From Rhodospirillales bacterium (GTDB taxonomy: Bacteria; Pseudomonadota; Alphaproteobacteria; Rhodospirillales; JABHCV01): DNA of 9,731 bases. The notes under the pieces are model-generated. The model saw nothing but the letters and a program-made list of their open reading frames with translations. It was not told the origin of the DNA and searched no databases. The position numbers were made by a program, and so were the translations under genes. Numbering within the stretch: the stretch's first letter is position 1; each line of letters begins with the position of its first letter. Shown piece by piece: positions 1 to 6,058 of this stretch. The DNA lies in assembly GCA_016776705.1 (NCBI GenBank), contig JADHSW010000108.1, forward strand, positions 1 through 9,731, written 5' to 3'.

Positions 1-756
1 GTTCGGGTGACGTCAGGGCCGACGGAAATTCTGCATAAGGAGCGCGAGCGCACGGTCACACTTGAAGTCCGCCCAGCGCCCCACATTCCCCTTGAAGCCG
101 CCATTGATATCCTCAACGAGCAGGTTATCGGCCCCTTGCGCCAGGAGGGATTGCCGCCCGGCGTGCGCATTGGCATGTCCGGCACCGCCGACAAGCTGAC
201 CGAAGCATGGGATCATATGGTTGTGAACCTGATCATTGCTGTACTGATTGTGTATCTGGTCATGGCGGTTCTGTTTGAAAGCTTCATCTATCCCCTGATC
301 ATCATGCTGTCTGTGCCGTTGGCAACGGCAGGCGGCGTTGGTGGGCTGGTTATCCTCAACCTGTTCTCACCCCATCAGCTGGATATGCTGACCCTGCTGG
401 GTTTCGTGATCCTGGTCGGTATCGTCGTCAACAATGCCATTCTGTTGGTGCACCAGACCTTGTATCACCACCGTCAGGAAGGCCTTGATTTCGAGGCCTC
501 ACTGATCGCCGCCACCCGCAACCGCATCAGGCCGATCTTCATGTCGACCCTGACAAGCGTCTTCGGAATGTTGCCGCTGGTGATCTTCCCCGGCGCCGGA
601 TCCGAACTCTATAGCGGCCTGGGATCAGTCGTCGTCGGCGGATTGGCCCTGTCGGCTCTGCTGACCCTGGCCATCATCCCGCCCCTGATGTCGCTGGTCT
701 CAAGATTCGCCGAGAAAAGCCACGATCACAAGGCTGAGGCTGTTAGCGCTGAATAG
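1..756 (+). CDS. RND (HAE1-type) efflux pump inner-membrane subunit, C-terminal part
   Basis: The reading frame is open from the first base, so this is the 3' end of a gene starting outside the window; about 250 residues of a usual ~1,030 are present. The product is a proton-driven inner-membrane transporter that works with a periplasmic adaptor and an outer-membrane channel to expel drugs or other toxic compounds. Visible are the end of the second periplasmic loop (residues ~1-70), then hydrophobic segments at about 74-93, 95-120, 127-150, 182-198 and 205-232, matching the last transmembrane helices of the AcrB fold. The helix-10 motif reads GIVVNNAILLV, with Asn where AcrB has the proton-relay lysine (Lys940); this variant is common in some HAE1 subgroups. 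The family call is firm. Substrate cannot be inferred. The gene ends 3 bp before the convergent tusA stop. Confidence 0.95.
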   Translation, partial: VRVTSGPTEILHKERERTVTLEVRPAPHIPLEAAIDILNEQVIGPLRQEGLPPGVRIGMSGTADKLTEAWDHMVVNLIIAVLIVYLVMAVLFESFIYPLIIMLSVPLATAGGVGGLVILNLFSPHQLDMLTLLGFVILVGIVVNNAILLVHQTLYHHRQEGLDFEASLIAATRNRIRPIFMSTLTSVFGMLPLVIFPGAGSELYSGLGSVVVGGLALSALLTLAIIPPLMSLVSRFAEKSHDHKAEAVSAE

Positions 757-759
757 GTA

Positions 760-987
760 TTAGATAACCTCGAGACGGATGACGTAGACGCCGTCCGTCT
801 TTTCGCAGCCTTTGTATAGGTGGCCTGTGGTTTTGCAGAATATCTCGAAATCCTGCGGGGCGTCGGAATCCGTTGCAAGAATCTCGAGCATGTCGCCCGG
901 GATCATTTCCTTGACGGCGCGGTTGGCCCTGAGAATAGGAACCGGGCAGCCCAGTCCCTTAACATCCAGAATAATGGTATCGGTCAT
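760..987 (-). CDS. tusA: TusA-family sulfurtransferase / sulfur carrier
   Basis: A 75-residue protein with the TusA/SirA/YeeD fold signature. The hallmark motif GLGCPVPILRANRAV lies at residues 11-25, and Cys14 in CPVP is the expected persulfide-carrying residue. TusA proteins move sulfane sulfur between cytoplasmic partners, for tRNA thiolation, molybdenum cofactor synthesis or sulfur oxidation, depending on the paralogue. Length matches the family (~75-81 aa). The ATG at 987 is preceded by an AGGGAA ribosome site on the minus strand. The gene is divergent from an ArsR regulator with SqrR/BigR-type cysteines, which suggests (inference) a role in persulfide handling rather than housekeeping tRNA modification. 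It is convergent with the RND gene, with only 3 bp between the stops and no visible terminator. Confidence 0.93.
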   Translation of the reverse strand: MTDTIILDVKGLGCPVPILRANRAVKEMIPGDMLEILATDSDAPQDFEIFCKTTGHLYKGCEKTDGVYVIRLEVI

Positions 988-1481
988 TTGTTTCCCTGAT
1001 GCCCTGTTTCTTATTGTTGTCGATTATTTACATATAGCATGCCCCCAGCAGAATCACCCCCCTATCGGGGAAAAACGATCTGGAATAACAAGGGAGTCCC
1101 TATACGGAATCAAAGGAAATTGTGCGCTGCAGCATTATTTTCCGCTGAGATTTCCTGAAAATTCGACAAATATATTATCCCGCTAGAACCTTTCTCATTT
1201 ATACAATTTTTTGTTTATACAATCAATTCGAAACATTTGTGCTGCATGTAGTTGAATAATAAAGATTCATCAAGCAATCAGGCCGTTCAATATCTGCGAT
1301 TAGACCCTTTCCGGGGCACACCTGTTTACGCTGCACCGCAGCATAACTTGTTAATTTTATTCTGGTCCACAGGGTGTATATTATGTAGTCTTAAATTAGC
1401 AAAACGCATCAAGCAGGTGGATTTGGGGCACCTGTAAACGGGAACACGACAAGCAACCCGACCAGACAGAGGAATGCAAAA
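988..1481. other. Divergent intergenic region between tusA and the ArsR regulator
   Basis: This 494-bp stretch is more AT-rich than its neighbours and holds no convincing gene. It must carry the promoters of tusA (minus) and the ArsR gene (plus). Visible structure: CCCC-TATC-GGGG at 1059-1070; the short dyad AGGGA-G-TCCCT at 1091-1101; a direct repeat of TTTATACAAT at 1198-1207 and 1214-1223; a dyad TGAAT-N7-ATTCA at 1253-1269; and two related words CCTGTTTACG (1321-1330) and CCTGTAAACG (1431-1440), each preceded by GGGGCA. No ATTC-N8-GAAT box, the form described for SqrR operators, is present. Confidence 0.6.
1198..1223. repeat. Direct repeat TTTATACAAT x2, possible operator or promoter
   Basis: Two identical 10-bp copies, at 1198-1207 and 1214-1223, are offset by 16 bp in the tusA/ArsR divergent region. 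TATACAAT resembles a -10 box, so this may be tandem promoter elements, or a binding site for the ArsR regulator encoded 260 bp downstream. Function is inferred from position only. Confidence 0.3.
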
Positions 1482-1850
1482 ATGAACGAGAATCAAGCAT
1501 CGGTGATTGACCTGGAGCGTATCCAGGATAATGCAAGGCGCGCTAGTACACTCTTGAAAGCAATGAGCAATCAACACCGCCTGATGATTCTTTGCCAATT
1601 GGTTCCCGGAGAAAAATGCGTCGGCGAGCTGGAAAGCATCGTCGGGTTGAGCCAGTCTGCCCTGTCGCAACATCTGGCGCGCCTGCGCCGCGATAATCTC
1701 GTCTCCACACGCCGTGAAGCGCAAACCATTCATTACTCGCTTGCCGGTGAAGAGGCCAGCGCCGTTATCGAAACTCTGTACGGCCTGTACTGTGGAACCG
1801 AAGCCTTGCTTAGCTACGACGACGAAAACAAGGCCTCCGTCGCCGTTTGA
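1482..1850 (+). CDS. ArsR-family repressor, SqrR/BigR-like (persulfide-sensing type)
   Basis: A 122-residue winged-helix regulator. The core LKAMSNQHRLMILCQL (residues 25-40) is the ArsR N-terminal helix pair. The recognition helix is in GLSQSALSQHLARLRRDNLV (55-74), followed by the wing RREAQTIHYSL (77-87). Cys38 and Cys104 are 66 residues apart, the same spacing as the redox pair of SqrR (Cys41/Cys107) and BigR, which form a polysulfide link and release DNA when reactive sulfur rises. No ArsR-type metal cluster (CVC) is seen; Cys46 is extra. The start is supported by AGAGGAA at 1468-1474, 7 nt upstream. The divergent TusA gene fits a sulfur regulon; control of tusA and autoregulation are inferences. 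The next gene is convergent. Confidence 0.93.
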   Translation: MNENQASVIDLERIQDNARRASTLLKAMSNQHRLMILCQLVPGEKCVGELESIVGLSQSALSQHLARLRRDNLVSTRREAQTIHYSLAGEEASAVIETLYGLYCGTEALLSYDDENKASVAV

Positions 1851-1886
1851 TTTAATAAAACATTCTGCCTTTTAATTCAGCCTGAT

Positions 1887-2801
1887 CTAGTGCCAGGGTA
1901 TTTCCTTAGACCCTGGCAGCACCTGCCTTTCGCCCGGTTGCCACGGACGGGGCTTTGCCTTAACAGGCTTATAAGGCACCGTCATCGGTTTTTCAGCCAT
2001 GGCCATTTTAGGCTTGGATGGCTTTTCGTCAGGTTTTATGGGGCTTATGGCGTGAACGTTCGCCTTGCCTTCACTGGCCGATGAAACGGTCCAGCGCAAC
2101 TCCTCTTTCAGGATATCCATATGGCGACTGGGTGGCGCCTTCATAACCTCTCCGACAATGGATCCTTTAACCGCATTGGGCAGGCGCTCAAAATTTTCCA
2201 AAAACAGGAACTTGATCGACGGGCGGATGTTTTCCGACAGCAACAGGCTAAGTACCAGCTTCTTTCGAATGTCGCTGCGCATATTGCCAGCTTCGGTTAG
2301 CTCGAAGAACTCGTTTACAAAGTAACGCGGTGCGATGGTGCCATCGAGCAGGGATTGCAAATTCTGCCGCAGCGCCAGGGTGTATTCCTTGCGCGTACTG
2401 ATAATAAATTTATTGGCATGAAGGCGAACCTTGGCGATTGCATCGGGGCAAAAGGCACTTTCGGTAATCATGGATACGCACTTGGTAATAAGCGAGTGTT
2501 TCGTGGTTTCGCCAACTACTCGGAATACACCATTCAGTAATTTAGATTTATTTCCCAGGGGGCTTAAGCGCGTCGCCGCGGCCAGCGCCATTGGCGGTTC
2601 CGGGTCCCGCGTCGCCATCATGGACAAGACCAGGGGGTCTTCCAAGGTCATCAAATCAATATGATGATTCAACAGGTTTTCCGGCATCAGGATTCGCGCA
2701 TCTTCGCCAGGCAGACAAATTGGCTCATGGGCACGATAGCTTTCTTTGATGCCCATCGCCGTTTGAAGCCCGTCGTGGGTGATGCCGTCCAGCTGATTCA
2801 T
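1887..2801 (-). CDS. Protein of unknown function, 304 aa, Lys/Pro-rich C-terminus
   Basis: I do not recognise this family. No signal peptide or transmembrane segment is visible, so it is probably cytoplasmic. Residues ~40-240 look largely helical, with alternating charged and hydrophobic stretches such as KLVLSLLLSENIRPSIKFLF (181-200), which could form a HEAT-like or other all-helical fold (weak inference). The last ~50 residues (255-304) are rich in Pro and Lys, look disordered and end in IPWH; such tails often serve protein or nucleic-acid contacts. The ATG at 2801 has a GAGGGA ribosome site. It lies 24 bp after the stop of the HTH gene upstream, so the two are very likely co-transcribed. 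GC content is normal for the window. It converges on the ArsR gene with a 36-bp gap. Confidence 0.8.
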   Translation of the reverse strand: MNQLDGITHDGLQTAMGIKESYRAHEPICLPGEDARILMPENLLNHHIDLMTLEDPLVLSMMATRDPEPPMALAAATRLSPLGNKSKLLNGVFRVVGETTKHSLITKCVSMITESAFCPDAIAKVRLHANKFIISTRKEYTLALRQNLQSLLDGTIAPRYFVNEFFELTEAGNMRSDIRKKLVLSLLLSENIRPSIKFLFLENFERLPNAVKGSIVGEVMKAPPSRHMDILKEELRWTVSSASEGKANVHAISPIKPDEKPSKPKMAMAEKPMTVPYKPVKAKPRPWQPGERQVLPGSKEIPWH

Positions 2802-2825
2802 TTATCGTCCCTCATTATTATTATT

Positions 2826-3275
2826 TCAAGACGCCATTTTTGGCGATATTGAATTCTGACTGCCTTTGCGAAACCACCATTCGCGGAACAGGTGCGAGCC
2901 TTCACGGACCGTTTCAGGCGGCAAGGACTGATTGATGGTTTCCTGCTGGTAAAGGCAGCGACGCGTGGCCTTCAAACGGGCCAGAAACCTGGGATTGGAG
3001 GCCAATCCCTGGACGCTGCGCAGGGTTTCCATCTCATCCATCCAGTGGGCCAGCAGCAAGGTCAGCAAGACCAGCTTGCATTCCGGAACTTTCACCCGGC
3101 CCGAACGCCATTTCGAGAAAGTCGGCGCCGTCACCTCGACGATATCGGCAATCTCTTTTGCCTGGACGCTAACATCATCAAGCCCCCGAAAGACCGGAAG
3201 TATTTGATTGGAGCGTTGGGTAAGAATGCCATCAGCAATTAGTTTCACGGTTGCCTGTTGCCCAGTATTCGCCAT
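2826..3275 (-). CDS. Small HTH-domain protein, 149 aa
   Basis: First gene of the minus-strand pair. Residues ~38-62 (QAKEIADIVEVTAPTFSKWRSGR) read as a helix-turn-helix: a helix, the turn at VEVTAP, then a recognition helix with a Ser-Lys-Trp-Arg run, like Cro/XRE or phage-type domains. A Leu-rich helix follows (VLLTLLLAHWMDEMETL, ~69-85), plausibly for dimerisation. The last ~60 residues are basic and of unknown role. The ATG at 3275 is preceded by AAGGGTGGG. Probable role: DNA-binding regulator of its own unit. A dyad TACGT-N5-ACGTA sits 37 bp upstream of the start codon and could be its operator. The family is not identified; XRE-like is a motif-level judgement. Confidence 0.75.
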   Translation of the reverse strand: MANTGQQATVKLIADGILTQRSNQILPVFRGLDDVSVQAKEIADIVEVTAPTFSKWRSGRVKVPECKLVLLTLLLAHWMDEMETLRSVQGLASNPRFLARLKATRRCLYQQETINQSLPPETVREGSHLFREWWFRKGSQNSISPKMAS

Positions 3276-3311
3276 AACCCACCCTTAATTAACTCCACAC
3301 GCGCCGTTCTG

Positions 3312-3326
3312 TACGTTTTCCACGTA
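3312..3326. promoter_or_regulatory. Inverted repeat TACGT-N5-ACGTA, candidate operator
   Basis: Perfect 5-bp arms are separated by TTTCC. The dyad lies between the minus-strand HTH gene (start 3275) and the plus-strand AT-rich region. Its position suits autoregulation by the HTH protein, but arms this short also occur by chance. Confidence 0.3.
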
Positions 3327-3358
3327 TGTGAATGCGACTCGTTGAAAATTAGCGGTTT

Positions 3359-3550
3359 ATGGTATCCAAAAGGTTAACGCCCACCAGATATTGTTACTTT
3401 GTTTTATCAAAAAGGCTCCATCCTGAAATACAGAAACTGCGAATCGAAGACCCATCGTGCGATGAAACGATCGTTTTTACTGAGTCTGGCGTGCCTTATT
3501 TCTTGAATTCTTCAATCTTTATAAAAAAAATTATCGAGTCCTTGGCCTGA
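3359..3550 (+). CDS. Doubtful small ORF, 63 aa
   Basis: An ATG-initiated frame of 63 residues in the AT-rich stretch. It has no recognisable domain, no membrane segment and no good ribosome site (only AGCGG-like bases upstream). The composition (Lys, Ile, Phe, Ser rich; ending IKKIIESLA) is protein-like but differs from neighbouring genes because of the local AT content. A second small frame with a good ribosome site begins 26 bp after its stop, so the two could be remnants of one acquired unit. Function is unknown and it may not be expressed. Confidence 0.3.
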   Translation: MVSKRLTPTRYCYFVLSKRLHPEIQKLRIEDPSCDETIVFTESGVPYFLNSSIFIKKIIESLA

Positions 3551-3576
3551 TATACGCCCCCGACAAAGGAAAAGAA

Positions 3577-3751
3577 ATGAAACCAAATAAAACCAAGTTG
3601 AATCGACACGACAAAGATTCAATGCATTGAAAAGAATCTGTTTTTTCTGGAATTTTTACCATTTCAGGAACTTCAGCAAGTTCTGAAAGGGCTTGTTTCT
3701 GACTCTATACAGAGTCCTGAAGAGATGAATTTAGAAGAAATCAAGCACTAG
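3577..3751 (+). pseudogene. Apparently frameshifted small ORF, about 58 aa
   Basis: An ATG at 3577 follows AAAGGA by 6 nt, a good ribosome site, and opens a frame reading MKPNKTKLNRHDKDSMH before TGA at 3628. In the +1 frame, open from 3602, the sequence continues as a convincing protein tail: IEKNLFFLEFLPFQELQQVL (from 3626), then KGLVSDSIQSPEEMNLEEIKH, ending at TAG 3749-3751. This second part has no usual start codon of its own. The simplest reading is one small helical protein broken by an indel between 3602 and 3628, either a real mutation or a sequencing error. I do not recognise the family. A programmed +1 shift at CAT-TGA seems unlikely, because the P-site tRNA would re-pair poorly. 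Confidence 0.4.
3662..3716 (+). repeat. Two adjacent stem-loops
   Basis: Hairpin 1: TTTCAGGAACTT (3662-3673), loop CAGC, AAGTTCTGAAA (3678-3688); 11 pairs with one bulged G. Hairpin 2: GACTCT-ATAC-AGAGTC (3701-3716), a perfect 6-bp stem. Neither is followed by a T run, so they do not look like standard terminators. Both lie inside the broken small ORF. Confidence 0.4.
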
Positions 3752-3892
3752 ATGATGTACCAGGGGTGTTGACACTACACCTTATATATAATATCCGGGT
3801 GTTAATTGGATTTCTGAAAGGAGTCCAGCGATTCCAACGAGTCGCATAGGGTAAGCAGGCAAGAATTCGTTTCGGACTATACTTTTAACCAA
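3752..3892 (+). other. Non-coding stretch with promoter-like elements
   Basis: TTGACA at 3769-3774 and TATAAT at 3787-3792 are both perfect sigma70 words, but only 12 bp apart, too close to form a normal promoter together. With 17-bp spacing the TTGACA would use TATCCG (3792-3797). GTGT-TG-ACAC (3766-3775) forms a small dyad over the -35 word, and GGGTGTT recurs at 3764 and 3797. A second -10-like box, TATACT, is at 3878-3883. At least one of these probably drives the following gene. Confidence 0.35.
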
Positions 3893-3916
3893 ATGCCGTG
3901 GGGGTGCATTTTGTTA

Positions 3917-4324
3917 ATGACCGAGACCAAAAACAACAAAGACCCCGGCAGGCGCGAGGAAAAGGGAACCATGCCTTCCAAGGACAAGGTCAAAGCTCAA
4001 TCAGAGCGCAATAATGGCGAAACCAGGCCGTTCACCGTCTTTTATGTAAATCCGGCAACACCGGAGGAAGTTCACACGGACACAATAATGGCCATCAATT
4101 GCGAGGATGCCTCAGCACTGGCCGGCGAACGCCACCGCGCCAACACAATTCTTCATATTCGTGGCATCGGAGACAACACCTTCACCACGGATGGGGACCA
4201 CGAGGACAAAAAAGAGGGCGCCTGTACAAGTCATTTACCTTGCGCGCGCTTCATTAATGGAAAATTTCATCCGACCATATTCAGTGACGATACCCTGCTG
4301 GAGTCCCTTTTCGATCAGGCCTGA
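3917..4324 (+). CDS. Protein of unknown function, ~135 aa
   Basis: I do not recognise this protein. The first ~36 residues are very hydrophilic and Lys/Glu/Arg/Asn rich, likely disordered. The core (~37-135) begins RPFTVFYVNPATPEEVHTDT and contains three cysteines (62, 103, 109), the last two in CTSHLPC. There is no signal peptide or membrane segment. The start is uncertain: in-frame ATGs lie at 3893 (no ribosome site, almost on top of a TATACT box), 3917 (GGGGG about 13 nt upstream) and 3971 (polypurine GAGGAAAAGGGA just upstream). I chose 3917 as a compromise. GC rises back to the window norm inside the gene. It ends 9 bp before the convergent PAS-GGDEF gene, with no terminator visible. Confidence 0.6.
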   Translation: MTETKNNKDPGRREEKGTMPSKDKVKAQSERNNGETRPFTVFYVNPATPEEVHTDTIMAINCEDASALAGERHRANTILHIRGIGDNTFTTDGDHEDKKEGACTSHLPCARFINGKFHPTIFSDDTLLESLFDQA

Positions 4325-4333
4325 ATTAAAAAA

Positions 4334-5629
4334 TCATTCGGCCGAACTGGGCATGCTCATATCCGGTAGATAAACCGCAAAACCGCTTTTTCTGTCCCGC
4401 TTCACCTGATACATCGCCCGGTCCGCACAGATCATCAGATGGGTGACATCTGTCGCATGTTCCGGATAAATGCTGATGCCAATACTGGCGCTTAATAAAA
4501 ACTCATGCCCCTCAAAAATAAAAGGGGTCTGAAGGGATTCCATAATTTTTTCGGCGACGATTGTAGTCTCTTCCTGATGGTGAAGTTCTTCAAGCAGGAC
4601 GACAAACTCGTCGCCGCCGACCCGGGCAACGGTATCGGTGTTGCGGATACAGTTTCTTAACCGGGACGCCACTTCCATCAGGCCCTGATCACCGCCAGAG
4701 TGGCCAATGGTGTCGTTGATGGTTTTAAACTTGTCCAGATCAATAAACATCAAGGCGACATCCCGGTCACTGCGCCCGGCTCTTTTCAGCGCCTCATCAA
4801 GGCGGTCACCCAGCAGATATCGATTTGGCAATCCGGTCAGATGATCGAAGTGGGCCAGATTATAGACTTTCTCCTCGGCCTTTTTTCTCGCCGTTATGTC
4901 GCGAACAATACTTGTAAATGTCAGGTTCTCGCCTTGATTTAATTCACGAACGGCCATTTCCATGGGGAATATTTCGCCATCTTTTCGCACACCGACCAAA
5001 TCATTGCCAAAGGACAGAATAGACGCCCATTCAGCGCCAAATTCCCTGGATAGACCAACGCCTATGGTTTCTGGAAGCAGGACACGGATATTCTTGCCGA
5101 TAACTTCCTCCTTCTTGAAGCCAAATATCTTTTCAGCAGCCGGATTGAAGGTCTGGATACCCCCGTCATCGTTAATCGTTATTATGCCATCAGCAACCGT
5201 GTTCAGAATGCCTTCCAGTCGTTGCTCGCGGGACCTTAAGGCCCGTGCAGTTCTCAGGTGCTGGGTAATATCGGTAGCCTGCAACATGTAGGTCGTTTCG
5301 CCTTCAAAATCCAGCGCCTCGACTCTCATTTCCACCTCGACTTCCTTTGAGTCCAGTCGGGTAAATTTCACAAACATTAACGTCTTGTCTTCGGCGAAGA
5401 CTTCCATGCCAAGCTTCGCTGTATCTTTGTAATCCTCATGGAAAAAATTCGCGATCGCCTCCCCAAGCACCTGTTTGGGGGACGAAAACCCCAACATATG
5501 GGCGCCCGCCTTGTTGATGTAACAAATGTCTCCATTTCGGCATATGGCGACCAGATTGTTCATCTGATCAACCAGAGCCAGACGAGATTCCCAGGACTCT
5601 CCCATGAGAGATACAATAATGTTTCGCAA
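4334..5629 (-). CDS. PAS-PAS-GGDEF diguanylate cyclase
   Basis: A 431-residue soluble sensor enzyme that would make cyclic di-GMP from two GTP. Domains: PAS 1 at ~15-123; PAS 2 at ~137-250, with PAS/PAC features NPAAEKIFGFKKEEVIGKN (162-180) and VRDITARKKAEEKV (242-255); GGDEF at ~259-420, beginning DHLTGLPNR. The signature GGDEF is intact at 338-342. RNTD at 329-332 sits exactly five residues before it, a complete inhibitory I-site, so product inhibition is expected. There is no EAL domain and no membrane helix. Start: TTG at 5629, because AAAGGAA lies 6 nt upstream; the next ATG (residue 9, position 5605) lacks a ribosome site. The PAS ligand is unknown and no heme signature is evident. The gene is divergent from the B12-controlled bluB unit. 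Confidence 0.95.
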   Translation of the reverse strand: MRNIIVSLMGESWESRLALVDQMNNLVAICRNGDICYINKAGAHMLGFSSPKQVLGEAIANFFHEDYKDTAKLGMEVFAEDKTLMFVKFTRLDSKEVEVEMRVEALDFEGETTYMLQATDITQHLRTARALRSREQRLEGILNTVADGIITINDDGGIQTFNPAAEKIFGFKKEEVIGKNIRVLLPETIGVGLSREFGAEWASILSFGNDLVGVRKDGEIFPMEMAVRELNQGENLTFTSIVRDITARKKAEEKVYNLAHFDHLTGLPNRYLLGDRLDEALKRAGRSDRDVALMFIDLDKFKTINDTIGHSGGDQGLMEVASRLRNCIRNTDTVARVGGDEFVVLLEELHHQEETTIVAEKIMESLQTPFIFEGHEFLLSASIGISIYPEHATDVTHLMICADRAMYQVKRDRKSGFAVYLPDMSMPSSAE

Positions 5630-5754
5630 AATAAATTCCTTTGGGGCACTTACTATCTGCTACGCCCCCCCCAATCCAAATTTCAATATACCTGCCCAAG
5701 AAAGGCATTGCAGTTATATTTCGCCTTCGACCAAATATTTTTCAGCAAAACAGA

Positions 5755-5783
5755 TTGGCATTCACACGGTCCTTCAATAGACT
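5755..5783 (+). promoter_or_regulatory. Sigma70-like promoter of the riboswitch-bluB transcript
   Basis: TTGGCA (5755-5760) and TAGACT (5778-5783) are separated by exactly 17 bp; they match consensus at 5/6 and 4/6 positions. The predicted start near 5790 lies about 45 nt before the cobalamin aptamer, a sensible leader layout. Confidence 0.5.
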
Positions 5784-5792
5784 CGATTCCAG

Positions 5793-5810
5793 CCGGAAAA
5801 TGTTTTCCGG
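5793..5810. repeat. Perfect inverted repeat CCGGAAAA-TG-TTTTCCGG
   Basis: Eight-bp arms around a 2-bp centre, lying just after the predicted transcription start and 25 bp before the riboswitch P1 stem. As DNA it suits a dimeric regulator that would block the promoter. As RNA a 2-nt loop is too tight, so the stem would open to 7 bp with a 4-nt loop. The two readings cannot be separated from sequence. Confidence 0.55.
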
Positions 5811-5835
5811 TGTCAATCGCATCTTCAGGTGTCCG

Positions 5836-5994
5836 CATCAGGTAGCTTCCTGATCGGAATAATCGGGAAGGCGGGGAAAATCCGCCACGTGCCCAACGCT
5901 GTAACGGGGATTGACCGGGCGACAAACCCACTGGGGGTAACCCTGGGAAGGGGCCTTGGTCAAAATGATCCGAAGTCAGAAGACCGGCCTGATG
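5836..5994 (+). promoter_or_regulatory. Cobalamin (B12) riboswitch aptamer
   Basis: P1 is closed by CATCAGG (5836-5842) and CCTGATG (5988-5994), seven perfect pairs. In between are the conserved blocks: GGGAAGGCGG...AAAATCCGCC (5865-5885), GCCCAACGCTGTAA (5891-5904), CACTGGGGGTAACCC (5929-5943) followed by TGGGAAGG, and the B12 box AGTCAGAAGACCGGCC (5974-5989). Order and spacing match the adenosylcobalamin-type aptamer. It precedes bluB, a cobalamin biosynthesis gene. Cobalamin binding is expected to lower expression, as for other biosynthetic B12 riboswitches. Confidence 0.95.
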
Positions 5995-6058
5995 AATTTG
6001 CTGCAGCGTATGGAAAGCGCTGCTTACGTTTTCCATGAAGGGGAATTGATATGGAAAA
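5995..6058 (+). promoter_or_regulatory. Riboswitch expression platform (translation control) over the bluB start
   Basis: TTTTCCAT at 6029-6036 can pair with ATGGAAAA at 6051-6058, the first codons of bluB, placing the ribosome site AAGGGG (6038-6043) in the loop and the start codon in the stem. An earlier copy, ATGGAAA at 6010-6016, can instead pair with TTTCCAT (6030-6036) and free the start. A third hairpin, GCAGCG (6003-6008) with CGCTGC (6018-6023), overlaps the anti-sequestering one. There is no T run, so control of translation initiation is favoured over termination. Confidence 0.65.

Noticed and set aside
812..1186. 124-codon plus-strand frame over tusA
   Set aside because: It is antisense to a clear TusA gene, and its remaining part has no protein-like signal.
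1252..1437. 61-codon TTG-initiated frame in the tusA/ArsR divergent region
   Set aside because: It has no ribosome site, starts inside an AT-rich regulatory stretch, shows no domain, and spans the probable ArsR promoter.
3623..3632. Programmed +1 frameshift like prfB at CAT-TGA
   Set aside because: The P-site tRNA would have to re-pair from CAU to AUU, and no internal Shine-Dalgarno stimulator sits just upstream; an indel is simpler.
3769..3792. TTGACA and TATAAT as one sigma70 promoter
   Set aside because: The spacer is only 12 bp, well short of the 16-18 bp needed; kept only as separate promoter-like words.
5683..6036. 117-codon minus-strand frame upstream of bluB
   Set aside because: It lies antisense across the cobalamin aptamer, whose conserved structure fully explains the sequence.
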